From contig NZ_JAJNMU010000028.1 in NCBI RefSeq assembly GCF_022458865.1, positions 47,970-111,969 on the forward strand: a stretch of 64,000 nt of DNA. Direction: 5' to 3'. The position numbers and the translations under genes were made by a program. The stretch comes from Paenibacillus periandrae. Lineage in GTDB: Bacteria; Bacillota; Bacilli; Paenibacillales; NBRC-103111. Position 1 is the first letter of the stretch, and the number at the start of each line of letters is the position of its first letter. Positions 1 to 9,140 of this stretch are shown one piece after another. The notes under the pieces are model-generated. The model saw only the letters and a list, made by a program, of their open reading frames with translations, did no database searches and was not told the origin of the DNA.

Positions 1-645
1 TAATTCATCATTGTATTCCGCACGCACGATAATAAAATTGACCGGATTCGAGAAGTCTCGAATCAGCAGCGAGGAAGAATAAGCAGCTTCCCCTGTTTCT
101 GCAGGTGTGCTGGTGAGTGGACCGTTAAAGTGAACACGTCCGTCCTTGGCAACCGTTTGGCGAAACCAATCGGCATTTTGTACATCCTTGGCAGCGACCG
201 CTTTGTAAGCATCTGATGCATTAAGAAGCTCACCACTGCTGTAATAAATTTGAAACCGCTTAAAATCGCGGATCGGGGTAATGTTGAAGCTCTTGAGAAA
301 CAGGTCGCCGATTTTTTGTCGAAACAGAAATTGGGCCTGTTCGTCCATCGTCGCGTAAGCGTTGATTCCATCAATATATTCCTGATTGTAGTAAGGAGCG
401 AGCAGCAGGTTTCTTTTATTCTGAAAATCGTTATCCATATTTTTCTCGATTTGCCTGACAATCTGAAAGCTTGCTGACTCCACACGCTCCAGCATCGATT
501 GATAAGAGACGTAGAAGGAAACGGTTCCGACCAAAGTAATTCCGAGCAATATGACGACAAAGTAGCTTAAGTGCAGCGTCACCCGAATACTCGTAAATAA
601 GGAACGAGCTGCTCCCAGGATTCCTTTTGATAGATGAAAGCGCAT
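1..645 (-). CDS. Sensor histidine kinase, N-terminal part (runs off the left edge)
   Basis: The open frame begins at an ATG at 645 behind a GGAGGA site and stays open for 215 codons to the window edge, so only the N-terminus is present. A basic start (MRFHLSKG) is followed by one hydrophobic segment at about residues 24-46 (YFVVILLGITLVGTVSFYVSY). The rest looks extracellular, with the pattern of a Cache-type sensor region ending near IRDFSNPVNFIIVRAE. This layout is typical of YesM-like sensor kinases that pair with AraC-type response regulators and often sit beside carbohydrate genes. The kinase domain itself is not in view, so a membrane-anchored AraC protein with the same sensor is possible. 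The rhamnosidase gene lies directly upstream on the same strand. Confidence 0.6.
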   Translation of the reverse strand, partial: MRFHLSKGILGAARSLFTSIRVTLHLSYFVVILLGITLVGTVSFYVSYQSMLERVESASFQIVRQIEKNMDNDFQNKRNLLLAPYYNQEYIDGINAYATMDEQAQFLFRQKIGDLFLKSFNITPIRDFKRFQIYYSSGELLNASDAYKAVAAKDVQNADWFRQTVAKDGRVHFNGPLTSTPAETGEAAYSSSLLIRDFSNPVNFIIVRAEYNDEL

Positions 646-873
646 GGTGTCTCCTCCCAAATGGGGATATAGGTGCATGTAATTGGTGGTGCTGAACAGT
701 CCTGATGCTGCTCATAAACAACTACAGACAGTGAAGGAAGCCAGCATAAGCGCTGCCGCTCTGCTGCTTCGATCCTGTCTGCTTTTTTACGGATAGGAGT
801 AGACTAAACACTACTCACCATGTCCGTACCGCTATACTAACGATATAACGCCACTTGATTTCTGTAAACTGTT

Positions 874-3567
874 TTATGCAGGAAACCCTTCACTTTCGAA
901 TACATAAACACCTGAGCCGATTCGGAATCGGGAGACACCATCTGCTTCACCCAGAGGGTAGCAGCCATTTACAACATACGTACCTATGCTGTCAGTTTGA
1001 ATCTCAACTCCATCGACCTGTACGCCGCTTCCCGGTACATATACGGTGGCAGTTGCATTGGCTGGCACCTTGACCTGCAAACGGAATATCCCACGGTCGG
1101 ATACGCTCCATTCCACAGAAATCGTACCGTATAACGAATCATAATCTGCTTGAACCCAAGTCAAGCTCCCTCCTGGCTGCGGCCGGATAACAGCATGCTG
1201 GAACCCGGGGTGTTCGGCATCCGTTTCGATACCAGCCATATAGCGGTACATCCATTCCCCTATCGATCCAAGCGAATAGTGATTGAACGAGTTCATGCCC
1301 GGCGTCTGAAAACCGTTCTCTTCGGTCCAGCCGTCCCAACGCTCCCAGATTGTTGTCGCTCCATGCTTGATAGAATACATCCAGGATGGAAATGCTTCTT
1401 GACTCAACAGCTTATAGGCAATATCCAATCTGCCATTGTCAGTGAGAGCCGGCAATAAATAGCCTACACCGAGAAATCCAGTCGATAATCGGTTGCCACG
1501 GCGCTCGATATCGTTCACAAGATGCTGGATTGCTTGCTGCCGCAGCTCCTCTGTCAGCAGTCCAAATTGAAGGGCCAATACGTAAACGGTCTGCGTATTC
1601 CCGTGAATCTGTCCTTCACTGTCGATAAAGGCATTGCGGAATGCCGCGGCAATCTGCTCAAACAAGGAGTGGTAATGCAGCTCATCGGCTGCGTGACCGA
1701 GAACCCCGGCAATTTGCGCAAGCAGCTTCGTGCTATAGGCAAAGTAAGCTGTTGCCAGCACTTCGTTCGGTGTATCCGCATCAATGGACAGCCAGTCCCC
1801 ATAGTTGGCATAATCGGGCCGGACGAGATCATTCGTATTCGCCTGCAAATACTCAACCCAGCGGACCATGGCCGCATAATGGGTCCGCAGGATTTCTGTA
1901 TCCCCATACATCAAATATAGCGTCCAGGGAATAATAACCCCCGCATCCCCCCAGCCCGCATTGTCGGGAGCAAACCAGTTTAAGCGGGTACTCCAGTTTT
2001 TATAACGAATCCAACCGGCATCTGGAGCCACATCGGCAAACGCTCCCGAGGGCTGCTGACTGTCAATCACATCCCACATATACTTGGTGAAAAATCGCGA
2101 TACATCCATATTATAAGAGGCTGTACGGGCAAATATTTGCGCATCTCCTGTCCAACCCAAACGTTCATCTCGCTGTGGGCAATCCGTAGGCACAGAAAGA
2201 AAATTACCTCGCTGACCCCACGTAATATTGGCGTACAGCTTATTGACCATTTCATCAGAGGTTGTAAGCTTACCCGTGAGTGGTGTATCGGAATGCACGA
2301 CTTTCCCAAGCACAGCATCCGGCCCCGGCTCTCCCGGATATCCAATCAGCTCCACATAACGAAAGCCTTGGAATGTAAAATGGGGCTCATAACGCTCCTC
2401 CCCTTCTCCTTTACATATATAGTGGTTCTGCTGCACGGCCTCACGTAGGTTGTCCAGATACATCGACCCGTCAGGATTAAGCATCTCCGTATGACTGAGC
2501 GTAATCTTCGTACCGCGCTCACCCTTGACTCTGAGCTCGGTCCAGCCGACCATATTTTGTCCCATATCATAAATATAGCTGCCCTGTTCCGTCTTTCTTA
2601 CATCAATGGGCCTCACAATTTGTGTAATGCGAACCGGCGGCTCGACGGCGGCAACCAGCAATCCGTTATAGCCCGGGCGGATATCCAGCTCCTCCCATGC
2701 AGAATCGTTGTAGGCTGGACGATCCCAGCCAGTAAGCTCCAGACGGGCGTCATAGGTTTCACCTTTAATCATATCCGAATATTGAATCGGTCCCCTCGCT
2801 GTTTTCCAGCTTGCATCCGTGATTACACTTTCTCTGGTTCCATCCGCATAATCAATATTGACCTGCATAAGGAAAAACGGTCTTTCCCCATACACGCTTC
2901 TCCCCAAAAATCCGACATATCCCGAGTACCAGCCATCTCCAAGAATCGCACCGAAAGCATTCGCACCCTCATGAAGCTTATCGGTCAAATCAAAGGCCGA
3001 TACCTGAACACGCGTATCATAATCCGTCCAGCCTGGTGCAAAGCGATCCCCTACAGCTTCTCCATTAACCCGCAATTCAAACAGTCCAAGCGCAGTTGCG
3101 TAAGCTACAGCACGTCTCACCGGTCCTTTGACTGTAAACTCCTTACGAAAATAAGGAGATGGCTGCATATCAATATCCTCTTCTGCTTTCCGTCCAATCC
3201 AGGCTGCCTTCCATTCTCCACGTGATAAAATGCCCATTGTCCAAAACGCGGTTTCGCTCCATGCCGAGGTACGTCCATGATTGTCCCAGACGCGTACCTT
3301 CCAGAAATATTCGCCTTCCGATTTCACCGGCTTGCCCTCGTACACAACATGAACGGATTGCTGGGACTCAACTTTACCGCTATCCCATAAATCACCTTCA
3401 TGATGGTTCAGCTTTTCACGCGTACTGGCAACCAGTATGTGGTAAGCCTTCTGACTCGTCTCACGCTCCTCCGTCTCCAGCTGCCAAAATAGTCTCGGCT
3501 TGCGCTCGTCAAGGCCTAGCGGGTTTGTCATATATTCCGTTTTGCAAGCAATCACACGAACTGTCAT
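874..3567 (-). CDS. Alpha-L-rhamnosidase, GH78
   Basis: An 897-residue enzyme expected to release terminal alpha-L-rhamnose by an inverting mechanism. The order fits bacterial GH78: an N-terminal Ig-like domain (about 1-110), an N-terminal sandwich domain with a rhamnose-binding CBM67-type region (about 140-420), an (alpha/alpha)6 catalytic barrel (about 430-780) and a C-terminal beta domain. The catalytic signature DCPQRDERLGWTGD lies at 462-475, with E468 the likely general acid. TIWERWDG (739-746) supplies E742, the likely general base. There is no signal peptide, so it should act on imported oligosaccharides. The ATG follows GGAGG by a normal distance and lies 26 bases after the beta-galactosidase stop, which makes a two-gene operon. 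Confidence 0.93.
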   Translation of the reverse strand: MTVRVIACKTEYMTNPLGLDERKPRLFWQLETEERETSQKAYHILVASTREKLNHHEGDLWDSGKVESQQSVHVVYEGKPVKSEGEYFWKVRVWDNHGRTSAWSETAFWTMGILSRGEWKAAWIGRKAEEDIDMQPSPYFRKEFTVKGPVRRAVAYATALGLFELRVNGEAVGDRFAPGWTDYDTRVQVSAFDLTDKLHEGANAFGAILGDGWYSGYVGFLGRSVYGERPFFLMQVNIDYADGTRESVITDASWKTARGPIQYSDMIKGETYDARLELTGWDRPAYNDSAWEELDIRPGYNGLLVAAVEPPVRITQIVRPIDVRKTEQGSYIYDMGQNMVGWTELRVKGERGTKITLSHTEMLNPDGSMYLDNLREAVQQNHYICKGEGEERYEPHFTFQGFRYVELIGYPGEPGPDAVLGKVVHSDTPLTGKLTTSDEMVNKLYANITWGQRGNFLSVPTDCPQRDERLGWTGDAQIFARTASYNMDVSRFFTKYMWDVIDSQQPSGAFADVAPDAGWIRYKNWSTRLNWFAPDNAGWGDAGVIIPWTLYLMYGDTEILRTHYAAMVRWVEYLQANTNDLVRPDYANYGDWLSIDADTPNEVLATAYFAYSTKLLAQIAGVLGHAADELHYHSLFEQIAAAFRNAFIDSEGQIHGNTQTVYVLALQFGLLTEELRQQAIQHLVNDIERRGNRLSTGFLGVGYLLPALTDNGRLDIAYKLLSQEAFPSWMYSIKHGATTIWERWDGWTEENGFQTPGMNSFNHYSLGSIGEWMYRYMAGIETDAEHPGFQHAVIRPQPGGSLTWVQADYDSLYGTISVEWSVSDRGIFRLQVKVPANATATVYVPGSGVQVDGVEIQTDSIGTYVVNGCYPLGEADGVSRFRIGSGVYVFESEGFPA

Positions 3568-3593
3568 TGTGAAACCTCCATTCGATTTTTTGT

Positions 3594-6500
3594 CTATAAG
3601 TCTCGCTGCACGGGCCGTATACGCACTGTAAATTTCATAGGTTTTGCTTCAATTAAATACGGTTCCAGTGTGGGAACGTAGCCACAGCTATGATTGCCTA
3701 GACCACTCTGCGCAGCATCGATTTTGATAATCGTTTCCTCAACACGTGTCAATAAATGAACATTTTTCGTTAAGGTCATATCCTTGGTCTCATAATGATG
3801 AGCACTGAATTCGAATAACGGCAGACCGCTGAACAACAAACCGTTTCCTTCATGATTCGTTACCTTGGCATATCGCACATCGGATTTATTTCCATTCTCC
3901 TGAGGTTTAATGTAGGGTACAAACTGCTCCTGCACAGAACCGCTGTATACACCCAATTTCCCACTTTCCTTGCGATCGGCATAACATTCATGCGGACCCC
4001 TGCCGAACCAGCTCAATTGGTTAAATTCCACTGGCATACGCAGCTCAATTCCAAATCGCGGCAGCGGCGGCAATCCTTCTCTTGGCTCGAGACTAACCTC
4101 CAGTATAAGCTCACCGCTATTTGTAAACGTATACAATGTCTTTGACCGGAAGGCAATGGGTTCACCTCTTGCACCGATTACACCTTGTACAATAAGTCGT
4201 GCACCTTGTTCGCCGGGAGGTTCAATCGTAAGATGATGCTGCTGAATTACCAAACGATTATATCCAGCCTTGATCCATTCTTTAGCCAAATGAACATCGT
4301 TGTCAACAGGTGCTCTCCATAAATGAATAACAGGTCCAGCGGTGAGCAGCTGCAATCCCTTAAAGCGCCATGAGGAGATGATCTCCTGCGCCTTGCTAAA
4401 CGTGATTAAGGAACTGCTGTCTCCTATCCTTATGGCGTCCAGCGTTTCCTCCAGCTTGAGCAGCGGTAAGGTTTCCTCGTGCTTACTCGGGTGCTTGATG
4501 TACCCTAAAGCGAGATCACTCCAGGCCACTTCATGCCCCTTCTGTGCCCATAGCGTATCGTTCTTTAGCTTGAAACGAACATGCAGCCAATATTCGCCTC
4601 CCTGCATCATAGCATCTGCGGGTAAAAGTACGGGTATGTTCTCTTCTGCACCCGCAGGTGTTTGCAGTAACGGCAGCTCACCTGACGTCATGACGATACC
4701 ATCACAAAGCAGCTGCCATTCACCATCAAGATGAGACAAGTTCAAAAAGTCGTATTTATTCTTGACCTTTATTACTCGATGCTGATAAGCTCCTGAACTT
4801 GTTCCCAAATCAATTGTGTTGTTATCCTTGTCACTATCCTCTGCCATTTCAATCTTAACAGACTCGATCACCTTTTTATATTCCAATATAGCTGCCTTCA
4901 AGCTCCTGTCCGGGAACAGCAACCCATCCAGGCAAAAATGCCCGCTGTTCGGCTCATCATCAAAGTCACCACCGTAAGCGTACCAAGCTCGACCTTGCTC
5001 ATCAACCTGACGAATGCCTTGATCGGCCCACTCCCAAATCAATCCTCCAAGCAGCCTGGGATACTTATCAATAGCTTCCCAGTACTCCTGCAAATTGCCA
5101 GTCGAATTACCCATCGCATGACCAAACTCGCACATCAAATAAGGACGTGGATCGTCTTTTTGTCCCTCTTCAACAACCATTGCCACAGACGGATACATAC
5201 TGCTGACGATATCAACAACCGGGGCATCATATGCCCGTTCATAATGAACAGGTCGGGTGGAATCCAACGCTCGAATCCATTGTGCCATCTTATCATGATT
5301 CGGACCATAACCGGATTCATTGCCAAGCGACCACATGATGATGGACGGATAATTTTTATCCCGCTCCACCATTCGTTCGACTCGCTGCACATAGGCTGCT
5401 TCCCAATCCGGATGGGAGGATAAAAACCCTTCATTGCCTATAAAATGAAAACCATGCGTCTCCAGATCAGCCTCATCGATAACATACAGACCATAGCTGT
5501 CGCACAGCTCCAACCATTGTGTATCATTGGGATAATGAGACAGACGTACTGCATTAATATGATGCTGCTTCATGATAGTAATGTCCCGCTTCATCGATTC
5601 CAGCGTTGTCACATACCCCAAATCAGGATCAAACTCATTACGGTTAACACCCTTAATCGTGATCGGACTGCCATTAACCAGCATCTGCCCTGTATCAATC
5701 CGAATATCGCGGAAGCCTACCGAGACCCTCAATACCTCGGAAACTGCTTGCTCTGCGTCATATAAGGTTAACAATAGTACATACAAGTTTGGTGTCTCAG
5801 CCGACCACAGAAGAGGATTTTCGATAGGCTCCACAACCTGAATGACCTGCTCCCTGCTCGGTTCTGGATCGATCAACTCCTTGCAATCATGGTCGAAAAC
5901 CTGTTTTCCCTGCCCGTCCAGCAATGTCAATCTCAGCTTGGAAGGCTTATGGCCGCTTCTACCTGACCGATTAGCAGTATCCACGCGAATATCCAATTCT
6001 GCACGGCTGTTCCCTGTCGCCAATCGAGTCTGAACACATACATCGCGAACCGATATATTGGGATACGAGAGTAAATAAACATCACGGAAAATGCCGCTCA
6101 GCCGCCACTTATCCTGGCTTTCCAGATAGCTTCCATCCGACCACTGATAGACGCGAACTGACAAGCTGTTTTCCCCAGGCTGCACATAGGAAGTAATGTC
6201 GAATTCAGCATGATAGTGACTGCCTTGACTGTAGCCTGCAAGCTGTCCATTGACCCACACATGAAACGCTGAATCCACACCTTCGAAAACCAGATGAACT
6301 CGTCTATCGTACCATGTGTCGGCTACCTTAAAGGATCGACGATAGCAGCCAACCGGATTACGGCTTGGCACATGAGGCGGGTCAATGGGAAATGGATAGG
6401 GACAGCTGCTATAATGCGGTCGTCCGTACCCATGCAGCTGCCAGTTGGAGGGCACGGGGATAACAGGCCAATCGGCCGTACAATAGTCTCGGTCCATAAA

Positions 6501-6707
6501 ATCCAGCGGCGCCTCAATTGGAGATTCTGCATACATAAACGGCCAAGCTCCATTCAATCCCTGATAATAGGCAGACGCCGCAGAGGATTGCTCTAAAGCA
6601 TGCTCCCAGCTATCATATGGGATCAAATGAGCATGAGAGGGCAGTAAGCCCCTCTCCAGTACTTGTAGATTTGCCCAATCTGGTATTTCCTTGGTTTCAT
6701 TATGCAT
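3594..6707 (-). CDS. Beta-galactosidase, GH2 (LacZ-like)
   Basis: A retaining glycosidase of 1037 residues, close to the length of E. coli LacZ. In order it shows the sugar-binding jelly-roll (about 75-215), Ig-like domain, TIM barrel (about 335-620) and a C-terminal small-chain domain. WSLGNESG (459-466) holds acid/base E464 and MCEFGHAMGN holds nucleophile E527. DEADLETHG and SHYPN are also conserved. The loop that reads NRHEH in E. coli is NRNEF here, so a metal and substrate-site histidine is replaced. The chosen ATG has GGAGG nine bases upstream. An ATG 45 bases further out (6752) has no such site and would place a perfect cre site inside the gene. No signal peptide is seen. It is the first gene of the operon with the rhamnosidase. 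Confidence 0.93.
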   Translation of the reverse strand: MHNETKEIPDWANLQVLERGLLPSHAHLIPYDSWEHALEQSSAASAYYQGLNGAWPFMYAESPIEAPLDFMDRDYCTADWPVIPVPSNWQLHGYGRPHYSSCPYPFPIDPPHVPSRNPVGCYRRSFKVADTWYDRRVHLVFEGVDSAFHVWVNGQLAGYSQGSHYHAEFDITSYVQPGENSLSVRVYQWSDGSYLESQDKWRLSGIFRDVYLLSYPNISVRDVCVQTRLATGNSRAELDIRVDTANRSGRSGHKPSKLRLTLLDGQGKQVFDHDCKELIDPEPSREQVIQVVEPIENPLLWSAETPNLYVLLLTLYDAEQAVSEVLRVSVGFRDIRIDTGQMLVNGSPITIKGVNRNEFDPDLGYVTTLESMKRDITIMKQHHINAVRLSHYPNDTQWLELCDSYGLYVIDEADLETHGFHFIGNEGFLSSHPDWEAAYVQRVERMVERDKNYPSIIMWSLGNESGYGPNHDKMAQWIRALDSTRPVHYERAYDAPVVDIVSSMYPSVAMVVEEGQKDDPRPYLMCEFGHAMGNSTGNLQEYWEAIDKYPRLLGGLIWEWADQGIRQVDEQGRAWYAYGGDFDDEPNSGHFCLDGLLFPDRSLKAAILEYKKVIESVKIEMAEDSDKDNNTIDLGTSSGAYQHRVIKVKNKYDFLNLSHLDGEWQLLCDGIVMTSGELPLLQTPAGAEENIPVLLPADAMMQGGEYWLHVRFKLKNDTLWAQKGHEVAWSDLALGYIKHPSKHEETLPLLKLEETLDAIRIGDSSSLITFSKAQEIISSWRFKGLQLLTAGPVIHLWRAPVDNDVHLAKEWIKAGYNRLVIQQHHLTIEPPGEQGARLIVQGVIGARGEPIAFRSKTLYTFTNSGELILEVSLEPREGLPPLPRFGIELRMPVEFNQLSWFGRGPHECYADRKESGKLGVYSGSVQEQFVPYIKPQENGNKSDVRYAKVTNHEGNGLLFSGLPLFEFSAHHYETKDMTLTKNVHLLTRVEETIIKIDAAQSGLGNHSCGYVPTLEPYLIEAKPMKFTVRIRPVQRDL

Positions 6708-6730
6708 CTCCGAAAGCCTCCAGCGGATTG

Positions 6731-6744
6731 TGTAATCGTTTTCA
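6731..6744. promoter_or_regulatory. cre site (CcpA operator) of the lacZ-rhamnosidase operon
   Basis: TGTAATCGTTTTCA matches every defined position of the cre consensus TGWAANCGNTNWCA. It lies 24-37 bases upstream of the beta-galactosidase start, a position fit for catabolite repression. Binding by CcpA is inferred. Confidence 0.65.
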
Positions 6745-6768
6745 ATAATCATAAATAAAAATCTGCTT

Positions 6769-6782
6769 TGAAACCATTCACA
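6769..6782. promoter_or_regulatory. Possible second cre site
   Basis: TGAAACCATTCACA matches the cre consensus except for the central G. It is 24 bases from the perfect site, so a cooperative pair is conceivable. On its own it is weak. Confidence 0.3.
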
Positions 6783-6825
6783 ATACCGACCTCTTATGTT
6801 TGTCTTTCTGATTATGACATAACGA

Positions 6826-6850
6826 AAAAGCCGCGATTTACGCGACTTTT
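6826..6850 (-). terminator. Short hairpin with A/T flanks
   Basis: AAAAG-C-CGCG pairs with CGCG-A-CTTTT around the loop ATTTA. It sits at the 3' end of the broken ROK gene and upstream of the beta-galactosidase promoter, where it would stop minus-strand read-through. Confidence 0.4.
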
Positions 6851-7098
6851 CATGTAACGAATGATTGCAACTGCCTAACCCTTAACCGAGCCAGGGGAAC
6901 ATTAATTAACTCGGCAATATCACAAACATTAATCACACCTTGATGGACAAGACCTGGAATTCCAATTCCAACAGCCTTAATCCCAGTATGTTGGGTAATG
7001 AGCAGTTCGATTACATCCTCAATGGCGCTAACGTTGGCCACCTTCACAGCAAGGAATCCATCCTCCACGGTTTCGCCGGATAAATTCGCTATCCACAT
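6850..7098 (-). pseudogene. ROK-family protein fragment
   Basis: Only 82 codons are open, against about 300 or more for a ROK sugar kinase or repressor. The stretch VGIGIPGLVHQGVINVCDI resembles the conserved G-I-G-x-P-G segment of ROK proteins. The N-terminal phosphate-binding DxGGT motif is missing: in-frame sequence upstream is closed by a stop at 7102-7104. The last residues (RLRVRQLQSFVT) no longer fit the family, and the catalytic half is absent. The fragment was recognised by motif only, so the exact parent is uncertain. It lies between a glycosidase operon and a DUF1349 gene, where a sugar kinase or ROK repressor would make sense. Confidence 0.5.
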
Positions 7099-7319
7099 AC
7101 GTTAAAGAATGTTGATCCCCTTCCGAGCTAGCGTATATGCAAGCTATGTAGGCAAAATTGGAATTGTAGGTATAGCGCCTTGCCGGCCTGCCGCCATTAG
7201 GCTATTGGTTATCTGACTGATTTCACACACCTCTTTTATACCCATTATCCATTTTTCTCTATTCATTAAGATAAAGCGGATGGCATATCCATTACTTTGC
7301 ATACATAGGCAAATACACG

Positions 7320-7922
7320 TCAGTCGGAAGGATCGACATGAAGATCTTGATCCGGCTCAGTTAAGCACCAGCGGGTGAAGGTAACCTCAAAGCCTGCACG
7401 GGTGGGCGAACAAGTATAGGGTCCAGCCTGATTCCCGGTATCGTAGGGAAAGCGCGCAACACGAATCGTACGCCAGCCGTCATGTTCGGTCCGTGCCCTG
7501 ATTATTACAGCATCCTTCATGATAGAAGCTCGCATCGTCACCTCTTCCCCGACCCATTCCGGCACAGCCGCGAGCGACCAATCGGAAAACCTATCGGTTA
7601 CGACTACGGAAAGCTGAGGAATGCCGTCATTGAATTCAATCCCCGCTTTAATCCATTGTTCCGGGCCATGGTACATTAGAATGCCTGCCTGGTCGTACAG
7701 TTCTGCAAATGATCCGAGCTGGAATGATACCTCCACCGCAGTGTTGTTGTCCCAATCCGCCAGCAAAGCTGCTCCATCCTCATATTCAAAGCCGTACAAA
7801 GTTTTTTTCCAGAAATCTCTTCCCTTTTCAGCCGTAACCTTAAGGAAATCTCCTTCTTTACGGGCAGACAGAGGCACATTAATCCATGCTCCTGCATCCC
7901 AATCCATTCTCTTTTTCGTCAT
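7320..7922 (-). CDS. DUF1349 (REE1-like, concanavalin-fold) protein
   Basis: A 200-residue soluble protein that looks like a complete single DUF1349 domain of the jelly-roll lectin/glucanase fold. Typical segments are WIKAGIEFNDGIPQLSVVVT and DWSLAAVPEW. The first 32 codons of the longer frame are unlikely to be used, because the ATG at 7922 has AAGGAGG eight bases upstream and the outer start has nothing comparable. Function is unknown for most of the family, though a carbohydrate-binding role is often proposed. Its place beside glycoside hydrolase genes is in line with that. It stands as its own unit, divergent from the acetyltransferase gene. Confidence 0.75.
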   Translation of the reverse strand: MTKKRMDWDAGAWINVPLSARKEGDFLKVTAEKGRDFWKKTLYGFEYEDGAALLADWDNNTAVEVSFQLGSFAELYDQAGILMYHGPEQWIKAGIEFNDGIPQLSVVVTDRFSDWSLAAVPEWVGEEVTMRASIMKDAVIIRARTEHDGWRTIRVARFPYDTGNQAGPYTCSPTRAGFEVTFTRWCLTEPDQDLHVDPSD

Positions 7923-8035
7923 CGTTGCTGCCTCCTTGTTATGTAAAATTTGTCGTACAATTACGCTACGTCCAGTTACAATCATACGGGTACCATAAAA
8001 AATATCGCAAATATTCAAGATTTATTGTTTTTTAC

Positions 8036-8065
8036 TTGCAGTTTATGATGCAATGTAGGTATCAT
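8036..8065 (+). promoter_or_regulatory. Putative sigma-A promoter of the acetyltransferase gene
   Basis: TTGCAG (8036-8041) and TATCAT (8060-8065) are separated by 18 bases and precede the start codon by about 72 bases. Confidence 0.4.
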
Positions 8066-8137
8066 AGTAACAGACTACTTTTTAAATTACTTTTAAAAAT
8101 AGTTTTGATAAGAGAAATATAATAAGGGTGATGTCAA

Positions 8138-8704
8138 ATGTCAATAAAAACCGAAAAAGAAAAAATGTTAAGCGGGGAGCTGTATCTAGCCTCAGACGCG
8201 CAGCTAACCGAAGAACGGGCGTTTGCCAGAAGAATCCTACGAATCTATAACCAAACTACAGAAAATGAAATCGAGCATCGTACACATTTGTTAAAAGAAT
8301 TATTCGGTTCAACGGGAGCAAATTTAAGTGTTGAGCCCACTTTTCGATGTGACTACGGGTACAACATCCATGTAGGAGAAAATTTCTATGCTAACTTTGA
8401 CTGTACGATTCTGGATGTTTGCGAAGTTCGAATAGGAAACAACTGTTTTCTTGCCCCGGGTGTACATATTTATACAGCAACTCATCCGATTCACCCTCTT
8501 GAGCGGATAGCCGGACCTGAGTACGGAAAGCCGGTAACCATTGGTAATAATGTTTGGATTGGTGGGAGAGCTGTCATAAATCCAGGTGTTATCATAGGGG
8601 ACAACGCGGTAATCGCATCTGGTGCAGTTGTAACCAAGAATGTTTTAGCTAATAGCATAGTGGGCGGTAATCCGGCGAAGTTAATTAGACAGATTGAGCT
8701 TTAA
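8138..8704 (+). CDS. Maltose O-acetyltransferase-type hexapeptide acetyltransferase
   Basis: A 188-residue member of the Maa/LacA/NodL family, which moves acetyl groups from acetyl-CoA to sugar hydroxyls. The N-terminal Mac helix pair (about 5-60, starting EKMLSGELYLASDAQL) precedes a left-handed beta-helix with hexapeptide repeats such as IGNNVWIGGRAVINPGV. THPIHP carries the catalytic histidine of the family. The C-terminal IVGGNPAKLIRQI is standard. Length equals that of B. subtilis Maa. The natural substrate cannot be told from sequence. It is a single gene transcribed away from the DUF1349 gene. Confidence 0.88.
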   Translation: MSIKTEKEKMLSGELYLASDAQLTEERAFARRILRIYNQTTENEIEHRTHLLKELFGSTGANLSVEPTFRCDYGYNIHVGENFYANFDCTILDVCEVRIGNNCFLAPGVHIYTATHPIHPLERIAGPEYGKPVTIGNNVWIGGRAVINPGVIIGDNAVIASGAVVTKNVLANSIVGGNPAKLIRQIEL

Positions 8705-8766
8705 AGGGAACATGTATGTTCATAGCCGCTAACAGCTGATCAACAAGTATCTGCTTTTCAACATAA

Positions 8767-8835
8767 AAATGCACCCCCTCATTTTAATCGGAATCACCAA
8801 AGGTTTTTCCAATTTTCATGACAAGGGGTGCATTT
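8767..8835 (-). terminator. Long-loop inverted repeat downstream of the YjcZ-type gene
   Basis: AAATGCACCCC (8767-8777) pairs exactly with GGGGTGCATTT (8825-8835) across a 47-base loop. On the minus strand the right arm runs into TTTTTAT. It lies between the ends of two convergent genes and probably serves as their terminator, although the loop is unusually long. Confidence 0.5.
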
Positions 8836-8854
8836 CAAAGCGATCTGAACATGA

Positions 8855-8965
8855 TTAGATAAATGTGCGACTAATGATAACCAACAAAATGAAGAGCACA
8901 AGAATGACACCTGTAGTAGTTCCTAAACCATAGCCACCGCAGCTACCACCAATTCCCAATCCCAT
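8855..8965 (-). CDS. YjcZ-family small sporulation-type membrane protein
   Basis: A 36-codon gene. The product begins MGLGIGGSCGGYGLG, a Gly-rich head, and continues into one hydrophobic helix (TGVILVLFILLVII) ending SRTFI. This is the layout of YjcZ/YosA-type peptides, which are common in spore-forming Bacillales. The ATG is preceded by a strong GAAGGAGGGGGA site. Known relatives are linked with sporulation and membranes, but their molecular role is unclear. It stands alone, with an inverted repeat just after the stop. Confidence 0.85.
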   Translation of the reverse strand: MGLGIGGSCGGYGLGTTTGVILVLFILLVIISRTFI

Positions 8966-9140
8966 ATGTCCCCCTCCTTCCGCTATTCATTGTGTATGGT
9001 ATGAACTCGGGGCGTTATCGGATTGGACGGTTATTAAAATGGGTCATTTACACAACTACCTGATTGTGTGGTCGAACATGTGCTGTTCCCTTTGTTTATT
9101 GATTAGATTGGCTTGCTGCAAGAAGTTGCTCAGTTGTTTC

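Noticed and set aside
2491..3225. A 244-codon plus-strand frame opposite the rhamnosidase
   Set aside because: It is antisense to a well-supported GH78 gene with catalytic motifs, and its product has no family pattern.
3594..6752. Longer beta-galactosidase start at 6752
   Set aside because: No ribosome site, and it would include a perfect cre operator in the coding region. The ATG at 6707 has GGAGG at good distance.
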